A stretch of 64,000 bases of DNA, taken from Klebsiella grimontii. Lineage in GTDB: Bacteria > Pseudomonadota > Gammaproteobacteria > Enterobacterales > Enterobacteriaceae. The stretch covers positions 248,001 through 312,000 of the forward strand of contig NZ_FZTC01000014.1 of assembly GCF_900200035.1 (NCBI RefSeq), in the 5' to 3' direction. Positions 1-12,423 of this stretch are shown here, in pieces; within the stretch, counting starts at the first letter, position 1, and the number at the start of each line of letters is the position of its first letter. A program made the position numbers and the translations under genes. The notes under the pieces are model-generated. The model was not told the origin of the DNA and searched no databases. It worked only from the letters and a program-made list of their open reading frames with translations.

Positions 1-1787
1 CCATCCGTATTTTTAACGGTGAAATGCGTTGGGGTGACGGCAACCAGCTGCGTGCGCATGTGCTGTTCCACGTGATGTTCATCGAGCATGGTCAACATGG
101 CATTTTTAGTAATGATGTCCAGATCGCGTCCCGGCGCGTCCTGCATCTCGATAAGCACGGCGCTGGCGCCGCGCGCGGAGAAGTATTCAATAACGTCCAG
201 ACCCACGGCGCCCGCGCCGACGACGGCGATGCGTTTACCCGTTGCATCGGCAAACTGGTCCAGATGATGAATCATGTTGGTAATGGAGAAGACGTTGCCG
301 CCTTCGACATCGATGTTTTCACGCAGCCCTTCAATCGGCGGCAGCAGGGGAACTGAACCGGTGGCGTTGACGATTAAATTCGGGCGCAAAGCGGAAACGG
401 ACGCCACGGTGGCGCGCTTGCCGACCTGCAGCATCAGGTTATCGAGGGAGGCGATACGGTTTTTCATAAACTGCGGAAAATCAGCGATACGCTTTTTCTC
501 CGGCAGCAGGGAGATCTCACTGGCCAGCCCGCCGATGCTGTGTTTTTCTTCCAGCAGCCAGGTATGGCAGCCGACTTCAGCCGCGGTGCAGGCGGCTTCC
601 ATTCCCGCCGTACCCGCGCCGATAACCACGACGTTGGTATCACGGATCACGCGCTGCTGTTTGTAAGCGTCGCCGTGGATGATATCCGGGTTGATCGAGC
701 AGCGCAGAGGGCGCGAGCGGGCGATACGGTGATCCGCGCAGCCAATGTTGCAGGAGATGCATTTCCGCATCAAACGTTCGTTACCGCTCTGAACTTTTTG
801 CACCCACTCCGGCTCGGCGATCAGCCCGCGACCGATGGCAATCAGGTCGGCATCGCCGCTGGCGATAATATCTTCTGCGACTTTCGGGGTACGGATGTTG
901 CCGGCAATCACCGTGGGTTTGTGGAATTTGTCACGTACCGCGCGGGAGAGGTAGCGCTTCCAGCCATCTTCCAGAGACATCTGGTCTATCTGGAAATTCA
1001 GGTTGTCGTTTTGCGCTGCGGAGACGTTGATAATATCTACTTTTTCCTCGCACAGTTCGAGGATCCGCAGTGAATCTTCGAGCGTATTCCCGCCCTCCAG
1101 GAAATCATCGGCGCTAATACGCAGGCTGACCGGGAAACGCGGACCTACGCAGGCGCGTACCTTATCGACGATTAAGGTTAATATTCTGGCGCGATTCTCT
1201 ACGCTACCGCCAAATTCATCGGTGCGCTTATTAAACAGCGGTGATAAAAACTGACTAATTAAATAAGAGTGGCCGGCGTGAATTTCCACGCAGTCGAATC
1301 CGGCGCGGCGTACGCGTTCCGCGGCATCACCAAATTTATCGACGGCATGATAAATCTCGTCGTGCGTCATCGGACGGGGAATATTACCGTTCTTTTTGGA
1401 CGGGGTGCTTGAAGAAGAAAGCGGCATTTCACCATTCAGGCGATACGCATAGGCTGAAGCGCCAGCGTGGTTTAATTGAATACCGACGCAGGCACCGTGT
1501 TTATGTAAGGTTTCGGTTAATTTGAACAGGCGCGGAATATATTGATCGTTATCGATACGCAGCTGCGTGGTGCCGTTAGAGGCGAAAGGAAAATCGATAC
1601 AAATATTCTCGATAGTGATGAGTCCTGTGCCGCCCCGCGCGCGTAGCTCATAGTAGTCAATCTGTTCCTGGGTGACTTCACCGTTCAGGCTCGCCAGGTT
1701 GGTCCCCATCGGCGGCATGATGATGCGGTTTTTTATCGTCATTCCGTTAATGGTCAACGGGGAAAAAAGATGGGGGTAGTGGCTCAT
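1..1787 (-). CDS. NAD(P)/FAD-dependent Fe-S oxidoreductase of the Old Yellow Enzyme / 2,4-dienoyl-CoA reductase type (partial, 3' end outside window)
   Basis: About 595 codons are visible; the stop lies left of the window. The start ATG at 1787 is preceded by a GGAGAGAG ribosome site. Residues 1 to about 330 look like an FMN-binding TIM barrel of the OYE family. Cysteines at 343, 346, 350 and 363 (C-x2-C-x3-C-x12-C) form the 4Fe-4S site of this class. A GxGxxG dinucleotide fold begins near residue 390 and a second Rossmann motif near 522. This order (FMN barrel, Fe-S, FAD, NAD) is that of FadH, enoate reductases and BaiCD-like enzymes, which reduce activated carbon-carbon double bonds. The substrate cannot be read from the sequence. 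In E. coli K-12 the neighbour of leuD is setA, so this is a different local arrangement. Confidence 0.85.
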   Translation of the reverse strand, partial: MSHYPHLFSPLTINGMTIKNRIIMPPMGTNLASLNGEVTQEQIDYYELRARGGTGLITIENICIDFPFASNGTTQLRIDNDQYIPRLFKLTETLHKHGACVGIQLNHAGASAYAYRLNGEMPLSSSSTPSKKNGNIPRPMTHDEIYHAVDKFGDAAERVRRAGFDCVEIHAGHSYLISQFLSPLFNKRTDEFGGSVENRARILTLIVDKVRACVGPRFPVSLRISADDFLEGGNTLEDSLRILELCEEKVDIINVSAAQNDNLNFQIDQMSLEDGWKRYLSRAVRDKFHKPTVIAGNIRTPKVAEDIIASGDADLIAIGRGLIAEPEWVQKVQSGNERLMRKCISCNIGCADHRIARSRPLRCSINPDIIHGDAYKQQRVIRDTNVVVIGAGTAGMEAACTAAEVGCHTWLLEEKHSIGGLASEISLLPEKKRIADFPQFMKNRIASLDNLMLQVGKRATVASVSALRPNLIVNATGSVPLLPPIEGLRENIDVEGGNVFSITNMIHHLDQFADATGKRIAVVGAGAVGLDVIEYFSARGASAVLIEMQDAPGRDLDIITKNAMLTMLDEHHVEQHMRTQLVAVTPTHFTVKNTD

Positions 1788-2141
1788 ATGCTCTCTCCAC
1801 TGGATGCCTGATTGCCGCTTACGGCGATTCTGGCCTGTCCAAAGTTAATATTTCTCTGTGGGGAAAGATAACGAGGGGTCTAATAGAAAAATAATGCTTT
1901 TTTTTGCGTGGAGCTATAGCGGGATTCTATGGGATTAACAATCAATTTACATATTCATGTTTTTATCTTAAATATTTCAATCGATTTTTTACTTGTACTT
2001 GTGGAATGACACAAAAAGAGTGGGGGAATGATTGAATAGATGCCCAATTGATAATGATTTATATTTTTTACGGATAAAAATTTGTTCTGCCAGGGCGACC
2101 AATATTGATATATGTGCGCCAGATCTCATTTTCTTCCGACG
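1788..2141. other. AT-rich intergenic region between the oxidoreductase gene and leuD
   Basis: No convincing gene is present. The stretch is much richer in A and T than its neighbours and must hold the promoter of the minus-strand oxidoreductase gene. A short perfect inverted repeat, TTGTG-N6-CACAA, lies at 1999-2014 and could be an operator. Its half-site spacing is two bases too short for a standard CRP site. I cannot assign a promoter with confidence. Confidence 0.6.
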
Positions 2142-2170
2142 AAAAAAAAGCCCGAAGCGAAGTTCGGGCT
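2142..2170 (-). terminator. Rho-independent terminator of the leu operon
   Basis: On the minus strand an AGCCCGAA / TTCGGGCT stem with a short loop is followed by a run of eight T residues. It lies 22 bases past the leuD stop and is placed to end leuLABCD transcription. Confidence 0.9.
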
Positions 2171-2192
2171 GGGTTATAAACTGCGGGTCGCC

Positions 2193-2798
2193 TTAATTCA
2201 TAAAGGCCGGTTGTTTTTGCTCGTAGGCTGAAATCGCCTCTTCGTGCTGCAGAGTCAGGCCGATGCTGTCCAGGCCGTTAAGCATGCAGTGACGGCGGAA
2301 AGCGTCAATTTTAAAAGCGTATGATTTATCGCCCGCTTTAACCACTTCAGCTTCCAGATCAACTTCAAATTCAATGCCGGGCTGAGCCTGAACCAGCTTA
2401 AACAGTTCATCGACCTGCTCTTCGCTCAACGTGACCGGCAGCAGCTGGTTGTTGAAGCTATTGCCATAGAAGATATCGGCGAAGCTGGGGGCAATAACGA
2501 CTTTAAAACCGTAATCGGTCAGCGCCCATGGCGCGTGCTCGCGCGAGGAGCCGCAGCCAAAGTTTTCACGCGCCAGCAGGATAGAGGCGCCTTTATATTC
2601 CGGGAAGTTCAGTACGAATTCCGGGTTAGGTTGTTCGCCTTTGTCGTCCAGGAAGCGCCAGTCGTTAAACAGATGGGCGCCAAAACCGGTACGCGTGACT
2701 TTCTGCAGAAACTGCTTTGGAATAATTGCATCGGTATCGACGTTCGCGGCGTCCAGCGGAACCACCAGGCCGGTATGTTGGGTAAATTTCTCTGCCAT
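2193..2798 (-). CDS. leuD: 3-isopropylmalate dehydratase small subunit
   Basis: LeuD (201 aa, the usual length) pairs with LeuC to form isopropylmalate isomerase, which converts 2-isopropylmalate to 3-isopropylmalate in leucine synthesis in the cytoplasm. The protein is the swivelling domain of the aconitase superfamily; the substrate-loop motif [15 protein letters not shown] near residues 79-93 is intact. It is the last gene of the operon, starts 10 bases after leuC and is followed by a strong terminator. The sequence is close to E. coli LeuD over its whole length. Confidence 0.97.
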   Translation of the reverse strand: MAEKFTQHTGLVVPLDAANVDTDAIIPKQFLQKVTRTGFGAHLFNDWRFLDDKGEQPNPEFVLNFPEYKGASILLARENFGCGSSREHAPWALTDYGFKVVIAPSFADIFYGNSFNNQLLPVTLSEEQVDELFKLVQAQPGIEFEVDLEAEVVKAGDKSYAFKIDAFRRHCMLNGLDSIGLTLQHEEAISAYEQKQPAFMN

Positions 2799-2808
2799 GA
2801 TGGTTTCC

Positions 2809-4209
2809 TTATTTCAAGCTACGGATATCGGCGAAATGACCGGTCACGGCCGCCGCTGCCGCCATTGCCGGACTGACCAGGTGAGTACGCCCGCCGCGGC
2901 CCTGACGGCCTTCAAAGTTACGGTTGCTGGTGGAGGCGCAGCGTTCGCCCGGATTCAGGCGGTCGTTGTTCATCGCCAGGCACATGGAGCAGCCGGGTAA
3001 ACGCCACTCAAAACCAGCTTCAATAAAGATTTTGTCCAGACCTTCTGCTTCGGCCTGCGCTTTTACCGGACCGGAGCCTGGCACCACCAGCGCCTGAACG
3101 CCCGGCGCCACTTTACGGCCTTTAGCGATCTCGGCGGCCGCGCGTAAGTCTTCAATACGCGAATTGGTGCAGGAACCGATAAAGACTTTATCAATGGCGA
3201 CTTCGGTTAACGGCACGCCGGATTTCAGCCCCATATAGGCCAGCGCTTTTTCGGCGCTCGCGCGTTCTACCGGGTCGGTGAAGGATGCCGGGTCAGGGAT
3301 GATGTCGGTGACGGAGATCACCTGGCCTGGGTTGGTGCCCCAGGTGACCTGCGGAGCAATCTCTTCCGCCTGCAGGGTGACAACGCTGTCAAACGTCGCG
3401 CCCTCATCGGTGGTCAGGGTTTTCCAGTAAGCGACGGCATCGGCAAAATCTTCGCCTTTCGGCGCGTGCAGGCGGCCTTCCACGTAATCGAATGTGGTCT
3501 GGTCCGGCGCCACCAGGCCCGCTTTCGCGCCCATTTCGATCGCCATATTGCACAGGGTCATACGGCCTTCCATGCTTAAATCGCGAATGGCTTCACCGCA
3601 GAACTCCACGACGTGACCGGTCCCGCCGGCGCTGCCGGTTTTACCGATAATCGCCAGGACGATATCTTTGGCAGTGATGCCCGGCGCGGCTTTGCCTTTG
3701 ACTTCGATCTTCATGGTTTTGGCGCGCCCCTGCTTCAGGGTCTGCGTCGCCAGAACGTGCTCGACTTCAGAGGTGCCGATACCGAAGGCCAGCGCGCCGA
3801 ATGCGCCATGGGTTGCCGTGTGGGAGTCCCCGCAGACGATGGTCATACCCGGCAGGGTGACGCCCTGTTCCGGCCCCATCACGTGGACGATGCCCTGGAA
3901 AGGGTGGTTCAGGTCATACAGCTCAACGCCGAACTCTTTGCAGTTTTTAATTAACTCCTGCATCTGGATACGCGCCATCTCGCCGGACGCATTAATGTCT
4001 TTCGTCTGCGTCGAAACGTTGTGATCCATCGTGGCGAAGGTTTTACCCGGCTGACGCACCGGGCGTTTATGCGCGCGCAGGCCGTCAAACGCCTGCGGCG
4101 AGGTCACTTCGTGAACCAGATGGCGGTCAATGTACAGCAGCGGGGTTTCGTTTTGCGCTTCATAAACCACGTGAGCATCAAACAACTTTTCGTATAACGT
4201 CTTCGCCAT
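2809..4209 (-). CDS. leuC: 3-isopropylmalate dehydratase large subunit
   Basis: LeuC (466 aa) is the catalytic subunit carrying the 4Fe-4S cluster of isopropylmalate isomerase. The three cluster cysteines typical of the aconitase family are present: one in GSCTNSR near residue 347 and two in the GCSMC motif near 407 and 410. The length equals E. coli LeuC. The gene lies 2 bases after leuB and is presumably translated from the common leu transcript, under attenuation at leuL. Confidence 0.97.
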   Translation of the reverse strand: MAKTLYEKLFDAHVVYEAQNETPLLYIDRHLVHEVTSPQAFDGLRAHKRPVRQPGKTFATMDHNVSTQTKDINASGEMARIQMQELIKNCKEFGVELYDLNHPFQGIVHVMGPEQGVTLPGMTIVCGDSHTATHGAFGALAFGIGTSEVEHVLATQTLKQGRAKTMKIEVKGKAAPGITAKDIVLAIIGKTGSAGGTGHVVEFCGEAIRDLSMEGRMTLCNMAIEMGAKAGLVAPDQTTFDYVEGRLHAPKGEDFADAVAYWKTLTTDEGATFDSVVTLQAEEIAPQVTWGTNPGQVISVTDIIPDPASFTDPVERASAEKALAYMGLKSGVPLTEVAIDKVFIGSCTNSRIEDLRAAAEIAKGRKVAPGVQALVVPGSGPVKAQAEAEGLDKIFIEAGFEWRLPGCSMCLAMNNDRLNPGERCASTSNRNFEGRQGRGGRTHLVSPAMAAAAAVTGHFADIRSLK

Positions 4210-4211
4210 GA

Positions 4212-6874
<2,663 letters not shown>

Positions 6875-6919
6875 GGTTTAGATCCTTGTTCTCTGTCCTG
6901 GCGCCTTGCTTGCGAGCAT

Positions 6920-6948
6920 AAAAAAACCCGCGCATTGGCGCGGGTTTT
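6920..6948 (-). terminator. leu operon attenuator terminator
   Basis: On the minus strand an AACCCGCGC / GCGCGGGTT hairpin is followed by seven T residues, between leuL and leuA. In the known enterobacterial leu mechanism this hairpin forms when charged leucyl-tRNA lets the ribosome finish leuL, and transcription stops before leuA. Confidence 0.92.
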
Positions 6949-6969
6949 ATAGTCTTGCTGGAAGATGAC

Positions 6970-7056
6970 TTAACGATGAACGTCGCCCAACAGCCTACCG
7001 CGCAAAATGGATGCGTTTAGTAGTAGTAGGCTGAGAAAGCGAATGCTGCGAATCAT
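6970..7056 (-). CDS. leuL: leu operon leader peptide
   Basis: This 28-codon frame reads MIRSIRFLSLLLLNAS, then ILRGRLLGDVHR and stop. Four adjacent leucine codons, all the rarely used CTA, occupy residues 10-13, and more leucines follow. It lies between the leu promoter and the attenuator, as in E. coli and Salmonella, where slow translation of these codons under leucine shortage favours read-through. A second ATG seven bases upstream (7063) runs into TGA after three codons, so the start at 7056 is the one that yields the peptide. Confidence 0.92.
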   Translation of the reverse strand: MIRSIRFLSLLLLNASILRGRLLGDVHR

Positions 7057-7091
7057 TGCGTCATGCTCCAGATGAAATCGTTATGCTTTTA

Positions 7092-7120
7092 GAGTTACTG
7101 GATATGGGGTTTGATGTCAA
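7092..7120 (-). promoter_or_regulatory. leu operon sigma-70 promoter
   Basis: A perfect -35 TTGACA (7115-7120) is separated by 17 bases from TAACTC (7092-7097) on the minus strand, about 36 bases upstream of leuL. The spacing and the flanking TAACTCTAAAAGCAT text agree with what I recall of the E. coli leu promoter. Confidence 0.8.
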
Positions 7121-7677
7121 CCCTTGGGTGAAGAAAAGGCCTTTTTACCTGAGAGGGGAATTAGCTAATTGTGCTGACAATCGCGCTTTTTTGCCGATGA
7201 TCCTTTTTAGGGCATCGGGACATGTTGAGATAATTTCACCATTTGATAATTTTCATTTTCAATTGCCGCTTCGTGGATATGGCGCATGATCAGCTTCATA
7301 TCTTAATGAAAACGCTAAATTTATTTGTTTTGTGAATGTGTTCATACATATGAAAGTGAATTATCAATGATAATAAAATGTGAATTTTAGGGGAGGGTTA
7401 AATTGATATTGTAATAGTGCTTAAATTATAGTTAACCGTTGCTGTTATTGTTTATTTTTAATATTTATGGGTACACTTAATTCCATCAAGTAAACGATAT
7501 GGTTTGGGTTGTCACGGGAAGGTTTAAAAGCCGATTTTCTGGTGCTACTCATAACCTTGATATATTCCTAAAATTCATCTTTGCTCTTTTGCAAATGTCA
7601 TATGCATGATAAATGATATTTCAGAATTAATTACTGCACTTTGGCAAAGGGAATTTAGCGTGACAGTGGAGTTAAAT
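7121..7677. other. AT-rich leuL-leuO intergenic region
   Basis: About 560 bases without a credible gene separate the divergent leu and leuO promoters. Base composition is strikingly AT-rich from about 7290. In E. coli and Salmonella the corresponding region holds the H-NS-silenced leuO promoter and LeuO/H-NS binding tracts; the same role is likely here by position and composition. A 77-codon open frame at 7056-7289 overlaps the leu promoter and leuL start on the other strand and is best read as chance. Confidence 0.6.
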
Positions 7678-8628
7678 ATGTTAAAAGAAGATACTGAATA
7701 TAAATCAACCTCTGAGGTAGAAAACACTAAACCTCAGCTGCGGATGGTCGACCTCAATCTGCTAACCGTATTCGATGCGGTTATGCAGGAACAAAATATC
7801 ACCCGTGCGGCGCATTCCCTGGGCATGTCGCAGCCGGCGGTCAGCAATGCGGTATCACGGCTGAAAGTGATGTTTAATGATGAGCTGTTTGTTCGTTATG
7901 GACGCGGCATCCAGCCAACGGCGCGCGCTTATCAGCTATTTGGTTCTGTACGGCAGGCATTGCAATTAGTGCAGAACGAATTGCCGGGCTCGGGCTTTGA
8001 GCCGCTTAGCAGCGAGCGGGTGTTTAATTTATGCGTTTGCAGCCCGCTGGATAACGCGTTGACTTCGGTTATTTTCAATAAAGTTGGCGAGATCGCGCCC
8101 AACATTCATTTGGTCTTTAAATCGGCATTGAATCAAAACACGGAACATCAATTACGTTATCAGGAAATCGAATTCGTCGTTGGCTATGAAGAGTTTCGTC
8201 GCCCTGAGTTTGCCTGCGTGCCTTTATTTAAAGATGAAATGGTTTTGGTGGCGAGCCGTAAACATCCACGTATTTCTGGCCCGATGATGGAAAACGATAT
8301 TTATCAGGAGGAGCACGCCGTTGTCGCTCTCGATCGTTACGCCTCATTTAGCCAGCCATGGTACGACACTGCTGATAAACAATCGCGTATTGCCTATCAG
8401 GGGAACGCGATGGTCAGCGTATTAAATGTGGTTTCTCAAACCAACATGGTCGCTATCGCACCGCGCTGGTTAGCCAGCGAGTTTGCCGATAAGCTGGATT
8501 TGCAAATATTACCTTTGCCGCTGAAAGTGAATAGCCGTACCTGCTATCTTTCCTGGCATGAAGCGGCGGGCCGTGATAAAGGCCATCAGTGGATGGAAGA
8601 ATTGCTGGTGAATATCTGCAAGCGATAA
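7678..8628 (+). CDS. leuO: LysR-family global regulator LeuO
   Basis: LeuO is a DNA-binding regulator that counteracts H-NS silencing at many loci. Similarity to E. coli LeuO begins at the [12 protein letters not shown] segment. The winged helix-turn-helix follows at about residues 25-80 ([22 protein letters not shown]), and the rest is the LysR effector domain. I chose ATG 7678 (316 aa, near the 314 aa of E. coli) because GGAG stands 8 bases before it. An in-frame GTG at 7660 and ATG at 7606 are alternatives, and the N-terminal ~20 residues are poorly conserved. It is divergent from leuLABCD. Confidence 0.93.
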   Translation: MLKEDTEYKSTSEVENTKPQLRMVDLNLLTVFDAVMQEQNITRAAHSLGMSQPAVSNAVSRLKVMFNDELFVRYGRGIQPTARAYQLFGSVRQALQLVQNELPGSGFEPLSSERVFNLCVCSPLDNALTSVIFNKVGEIAPNIHLVFKSALNQNTEHQLRYQEIEFVVGYEEFRRPEFACVPLFKDEMVLVASRKHPRISGPMMENDIYQEEHAVVALDRYASFSQPWYDTADKQSRIAYQGNAMVSVLNVVSQTNMVAIAPRWLASEFADKLDLQILPLPLKVNSRTCYLSWHEAAGRDKGHQWMEELLVNICKR

Positions 8629-9019
8629 ACGGTCGCAATACAAACGGGGGCTTCGGCTCCTGCTTTGTGTGACAAAATTCACTAAATGTAGAATTTTATT
8701 CTGTTTGCATTTCTCAGCCTCTCGCGCTGTCAGTTAAAAAATGGATGATTTGCTGTAGTTGGTTATTTTCCCCGAGTATTGACTATCATATTTTCTTATC
8801 TCCGAAGTTTTTCACCGTGTTTTACCTGCGAACCTTTCTTTTATCCTTTTAATGCCTCTTATGCGCCGACGGTCGCCAATTGCCTGCCCGTTAGCGAGCA
8901 GTTATGGTAACGGCATGCAGTCTATTCACCTCACTACGAAGCCATTGCGCTTCGTCTTGTGCGAGCGCGCGGAAATCGGATTCCGCTGTCGTTAAAAACA
9001 ATAAGCCGGGAGGCAAACC
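8629..9019. promoter_or_regulatory. leuO-ilvI intergenic region (ilvIH control region)
   Basis: No gene is present in these 390 bases. A short G/C hairpin with a TTCG loop (about 8646-8661) lies just past leuO and may act as a weak terminator. The remainder is the place where Lrp-controlled ilvIH promoter elements are found in E. coli; the best Lrp site is listed separately. Confidence 0.6.
8689..8703 (+). promoter_or_regulatory. Lrp binding site upstream of ilvIH
   Basis: TAGAATTTTATTCTG matches 14 of 15 positions of the Lrp consensus YAGHAWATTWTDCTR. In E. coli Lrp activates ilvIH by binding several sites far upstream of the promoter, and leucine relieves this. The position, about 320 bases before ilvI, fits the distal site group. 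Confidence 0.8.
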
Positions 9020-10744
9020 ATGGAGATGTTGTCAGGAGCCGAAATGGTCGTCCAGTCGCTGGTCGATCAGGGCGTCAAGCAGGTATTCGGTTATCCCGGG
9101 GGCGCTGTCCTCGATATCTATGATGCGTTACACACCCTGGGCGGTATCGATCACGTTCTGGTCCGCCATGAGCAAGCTGCCGTTCATATGGCGGATGGCC
9201 TTGCCCGCGCAACCGGCGAAGTCGGGGTGGTGCTGGTCACTTCCGGTCCGGGGGCGACTAACGCGATAACCGGCATTGCGACGGCTTATATGGATTCCAT
9301 TCCGCTGGTGATTCTTTCCGGCCAGGTCGCGACCTCTTTAATCGGCTACGATGCGTTCCAGGAGTGCGACATGGTGGGTATTTCCCGACCGGTGGTCAAA
9401 CACAGCTTCCTGGTCAAGCAAACCGAAGATATTCCCGGCGTGCTGAAAAAGGCCTTTTGGCTGGCGGCCAGCGGGCGTCCCGGTCCGGTTGTCGTCGATT
9501 TACCGAAAGATATCCTCAATCCGGCCAAAAAACTGCCGTACGTCTGGCCGGATACGGTTAGCATGCGCTCGTATAACCCGACGACGTCGGGCCATAAAGG
9601 GCAGATTAAACGTGCGCTGCAGACGCTGGTAGCGGCAAAAAAACCGGTGGTGTATGTCGGCGGCGGGGCGATTAACGCCCAATGTGAACCGCAGCTGTAT
9701 ACACTGGTTGAGAAGCTGAAGCTGCCGGTGGCGTCTTCGCTGATGGGGCTCGGCGCCTTTCCGGCATCGCACCAGCAGGCGCTGGGGATGCTGGGCATGC
9801 ATGGCACTTATGAAGCCAACATGACCATGCACAATTCCGACGTGATTTTCGCCGTTGGCGTGCGCTTCGACGATCGTACGACAAATAATCTGGCCAGGTA
9901 CTGTCCGAACGCGACGGTACTGCATATCGATATCGATCCTACTTCTATATCCAAGACGGTGCCTGCCGACGTGCCTATCGTTGGCGACGCCCGCCTGGTG
10001 CTGGAACAGATGCTGGAGCTGCTCGAACACGAGGAGACCCAGCAGCCGCTGGATGAAATCCGCGACTGGTGGCAGCAGATTGAACAGTGGCGCGCGCGTC
10101 ACTGCCTGCAATACGACACGCAAAGCGGCAAGATTAAACCGCAGGCGGTAATTGAAACCATCTGGCGGCTGACTCACGGCGATGCGTACGTGACGTCCGA
10201 CGTCGGTCAGCATCAGATGTTCGCGGCGCTCTATTATCCTTTCGACAAACCGCGGCGTTGGATTAACTCCGGTGGTCTCGGGACCATGGGATTCGGCCTT
10301 CCCGCCGCGCTGGGCGTGAAGATGGCGCTGCCGGAAGAAACGGTGATTTGCGTGACCGGCGACGGCAGCATCCAGATGAATATTCAGGAGCTCTCCACCG
10401 CGCTGCAGTACGAGCTGCCGGTGCTGGTGCTGAACCTTAATAACCGCTATCTCGGGATGGTGAAGCAGTGGCAGGATATGCTCTACTCCGGCCGTCATTC
10501 GCAGTCCTATATGGAGTCATTGCCTGATTTTGCTCGCGTAGCGGAAGCCTACGGCCATGTGGGAATTCGTATTAGCGACCCGCAGGAGCTGGAAGCGAAG
10601 CTAGCCGAGGCGCTGGAGCAGGTACGTAACAATCGACTGGTTTTTGTCGATGTCACGGTTGACGGCAGTGAGCATGTATACCCCATGCAAATTCGTGGCG
10701 GCGGTATGGACGAGATGTGGCTGAGCAAAACGGAGAGGACCTGA
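9020..10744 (+). CDS. ilvI: Acetolactate synthase III large (catalytic) subunit
   Basis: IlvI (574 aa, as in E. coli) condenses two pyruvates, or pyruvate and 2-oxobutyrate, in valine/leucine and isoleucine synthesis. It needs thiamine diphosphate, Mg2+ and FAD. The catalytic glutamate lies in [12 protein letters not shown] (E51). The ThDP-binding GDGSIQMN motif starts near residue 447. The start is supported by GGGAGG 10 bases upstream. ilvH follows after 2 bases, so the two subunits are co-translated. Lrp control is suggested by the upstream box. Confidence 0.97.
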   Translation: MEMLSGAEMVVQSLVDQGVKQVFGYPGGAVLDIYDALHTLGGIDHVLVRHEQAAVHMADGLARATGEVGVVLVTSGPGATNAITGIATAYMDSIPLVILSGQVATSLIGYDAFQECDMVGISRPVVKHSFLVKQTEDIPGVLKKAFWLAASGRPGPVVVDLPKDILNPAKKLPYVWPDTVSMRSYNPTTSGHKGQIKRALQTLVAAKKPVVYVGGGAINAQCEPQLYTLVEKLKLPVASSLMGLGAFPASHQQALGMLGMHGTYEANMTMHNSDVIFAVGVRFDDRTTNNLARYCPNATVLHIDIDPTSISKTVPADVPIVGDARLVLEQMLELLEHEETQQPLDEIRDWWQQIEQWRARHCLQYDTQSGKIKPQAVIETIWRLTHGDAYVTSDVGQHQMFAALYYPFDKPRRWINSGGLGTMGFGLPAALGVKMALPEETVICVTGDGSIQMNIQELSTALQYELPVLVLNLNNRYLGMVKQWQDMLYSGRHSQSYMESLPDFARVAEAYGHVGIRISDPQELEAKLAEALEQVRNNRLVFVDVTVDGSEHVYPMQIRGGGMDEMWLSKTERT

Positions 10745-10746
10745 TT

Positions 10747-11238
10747 ATGCGCCGGATATTATCAGTATTACTGGAGAACGAATCGGGCGCTTTATCCCGC
10801 GTGATCGGCCTCTTTTCACAGCGCGGTTATAATATTGAAAGCCTGACGGTAGCGCCGACGGACGATCCGACGTTATCCAGAATGACGATTCAGACCGTTG
10901 GCGATGAGAAAGCGATTGAGCAGATCGAAAAGCAGCTGCACAAGCTGGTGGACGTTCTGCGCGTTAACGAACTCGGGCAAGGCGCGCACGTAGAGCGCGA
11001 GATTATGCTGGTGAAAGTGCAGGCCAGCGGCTATGGGCGCGATGAGGTCAAGCGCAATACGGAAATCTTCCGCGGACAAATTATCGACGTCACGCCGTCT
11101 ATCTATACCGTTCAGTTGGCGGGAACCAGCGACAAGCTTGATGCGTTTTTAGCGTCGCTGCGCGATGTGGCTCGTATTGTTGAGGTAGCCCGCTCCGGCG
11201 TTGTCGGATTGTCGCGTGGCGACAAAATCATGCGCTGA
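10747..11238 (+). CDS. ilvH: Acetolactate synthase III small (regulatory) subunit
   Basis: IlvH (163 aa) confers valine feedback inhibition on IlvI and raises its activity. The N-terminal ACT domain (about residues 2-76, [18 protein letters not shown] onward) binds valine in this family; the C-terminal domain completes it. The ATG at 10747 gives exactly the E. coli length. An upstream in-frame start at 10717 lies inside ilvI and is unnecessary. A strong terminator follows. Confidence 0.96.
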   Translation: MRRILSVLLENESGALSRVIGLFSQRGYNIESLTVAPTDDPTLSRMTIQTVGDEKAIEQIEKQLHKLVDVLRVNELGQGAHVEREIMLVKVQASGYGRDEVKRNTEIFRGQIIDVTPSIYTVQLAGTSDKLDAFLASLRDVARIVEVARSGVVGLSRGDKIMR

Positions 11239-11255
11239 GCAGCGCAAACTGACGT

Positions 11256-11292
11256 AAAAATAGCCCGACACCCCCTGTCGGGCTATTTTTTT
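11256..11292 (+). terminator. Rho-independent terminator of ilvIH
   Basis: A TAGCCCGACA / TGTCGGGCTA stem with a four-base loop is followed by a T run and preceded by an A run. It ends ilvIH 18 bases past the ilvH stop and separates it from cra. Confidence 0.92.
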
Positions 11293-11418
11293 GCGAAATC
11301 GGTGGGAACTGTGGACTAAAGCGGTTGCTGCACTTACTTTTCTGCGCTTAGATGTTATAAAAACGAATCCATACCTGAAGAATGGTTATGTTCTGTACTT
11401 ATTACCCAAGGGGCAATT

Positions 11419-12423
11419 GTGAAACTGGATGAAATCGCCCGGCTGGCCGGTGTCTCTCGAACTACCGCTAGCTATGTGATTAATGGTAAAGCGAAGCAGT
11501 ATCGCGTCAGCGATAAAACTGTTGAAAAGGTGATGGCGGTTGTTCGTGAGCACAACTATCACCCGAATGCGGTTGCTGCAGGCTTGCGTGCAGGACGTAC
11601 GCGTTCCATTGGCCTGGTTATCCCGGACCTGGAAAACACCAGCTATACGCGCATCGCAAATTACCTGGAGCGTCAGGCGCGCCAGCGCGGCTATCAGCTG
11701 CTGATCGCCTGTTCCGAAGATCAACCGGATAACGAAATGCGTTGCATTGAGCATCTGCTGCAGCGTCAGGTCGATGCGATTATCGTTTCCACCTCATTAC
11801 CTCCTGAGCATCCGTTCTATCAGCGCTGGGCTAACGATCCGTTCCCGATTGTTGCCCTTGACCGCGCGCTCGATCGTGAGCACTTCACCAGCGTCGTCGG
11901 CGCCGATCAGGACGACGCTGAAATGCTTGGGGCGGAGTTACGTAAATTCCCTGCTGAAACGGTGCTGTACCTTGGCGCACTGCCGGAACTTTCGGTGAGC
12001 TTCCTGCGTGAGCAGGGATTCCGTACGGCGTGGAAGGACGATCCGCGAGAGGTGCATTTCCTCTACGCTAACAGCTACGAGCGCGAAGCCGCGGCCCAGC
12101 TTTTCGAAAAGTGGCTGGAAACTCATCCGATGCCTCAGGCGCTGTTTACAACTTCATTTCCGTTACTGCAGGGGGTGATGGACGTCACGCTGCGCCGGGA
12201 AGGGAAGCTGCCTTCGGAACTGGCGATTGCGACTTTTGGCGATAATGAGCTGCTGGATTTCCTCCAGTGCCCCGTTTTAGCCGTTGCTCAGCGTCATCGC
12301 GACGTTGCGGAACGCGTGCTGGAGATTGTGCTCGCCAGCCTTGATGAACCGCGGAAGCCGAAACCGGGGTTAAGCCGCATTCGGCGCAATCTTTATCGCC
12401 GCGGCAGTCTGAACCGCCGCTAG
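11419..12423 (+). CDS. cra: Catabolite repressor/activator Cra (FruR)
   Basis: Cra (334 aa) is a LacI-family regulator that represses glycolytic genes and activates gluconeogenic ones; fructose 1-phosphate or fructose 1,6-bisphosphate releases it from DNA. The helix-turn-helix [20 protein letters not shown] occupies about residues 3-22, followed by the hinge and the periplasmic-binding-protein-like core. The start is GTG with an AAGGGG ribosome site, as in E. coli. Sequence is nearly identical to E. coli Cra except near residue 175 and the C-terminus. It likely has its own promoter because the ilvIH terminator lies upstream. Confidence 0.97.
   Translation: MKLDEIARLAGVSRTTASYVINGKAKQYRVSDKTVEKVMAVVREHNYHPNAVAAGLRAGRTRSIGLVIPDLENTSYTRIANYLERQARQRGYQLLIACSEDQPDNEMRCIEHLLQRQVDAIIVSTSLPPEHPFYQRWANDPFPIVALDRALDREHFTSVVGADQDDAEMLGAELRKFPAETVLYLGALPELSVSFLREQGFRTAWKDDPREVHFLYANSYEREAAAQLFEKWLETHPMPQALFTTSFPLLQGVMDVTLRREGKLPSELAIATFGDNELLDFLQCPVLAVAQRHRDVAERVLEIVLASLDEPRKPKPGLSRIRRNLYRRGSLNRR

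Noticed and set aside
7056..7289. 77-codon plus-strand frame between leuL and leuO
   Set aside because: It overlaps the leuL start and the leu promoter on the other strand, has no ribosome site and no recognisable product.
11261..11374. Counterpart of the E. coli fruL leader upstream of cra
   Set aside because: Similarity to the E. coli FFAKSVGT segment is visible in the ilvIH terminator area, but no start codon or ribosome site is present, and the frame ends quickly. Not conserved as a gene.
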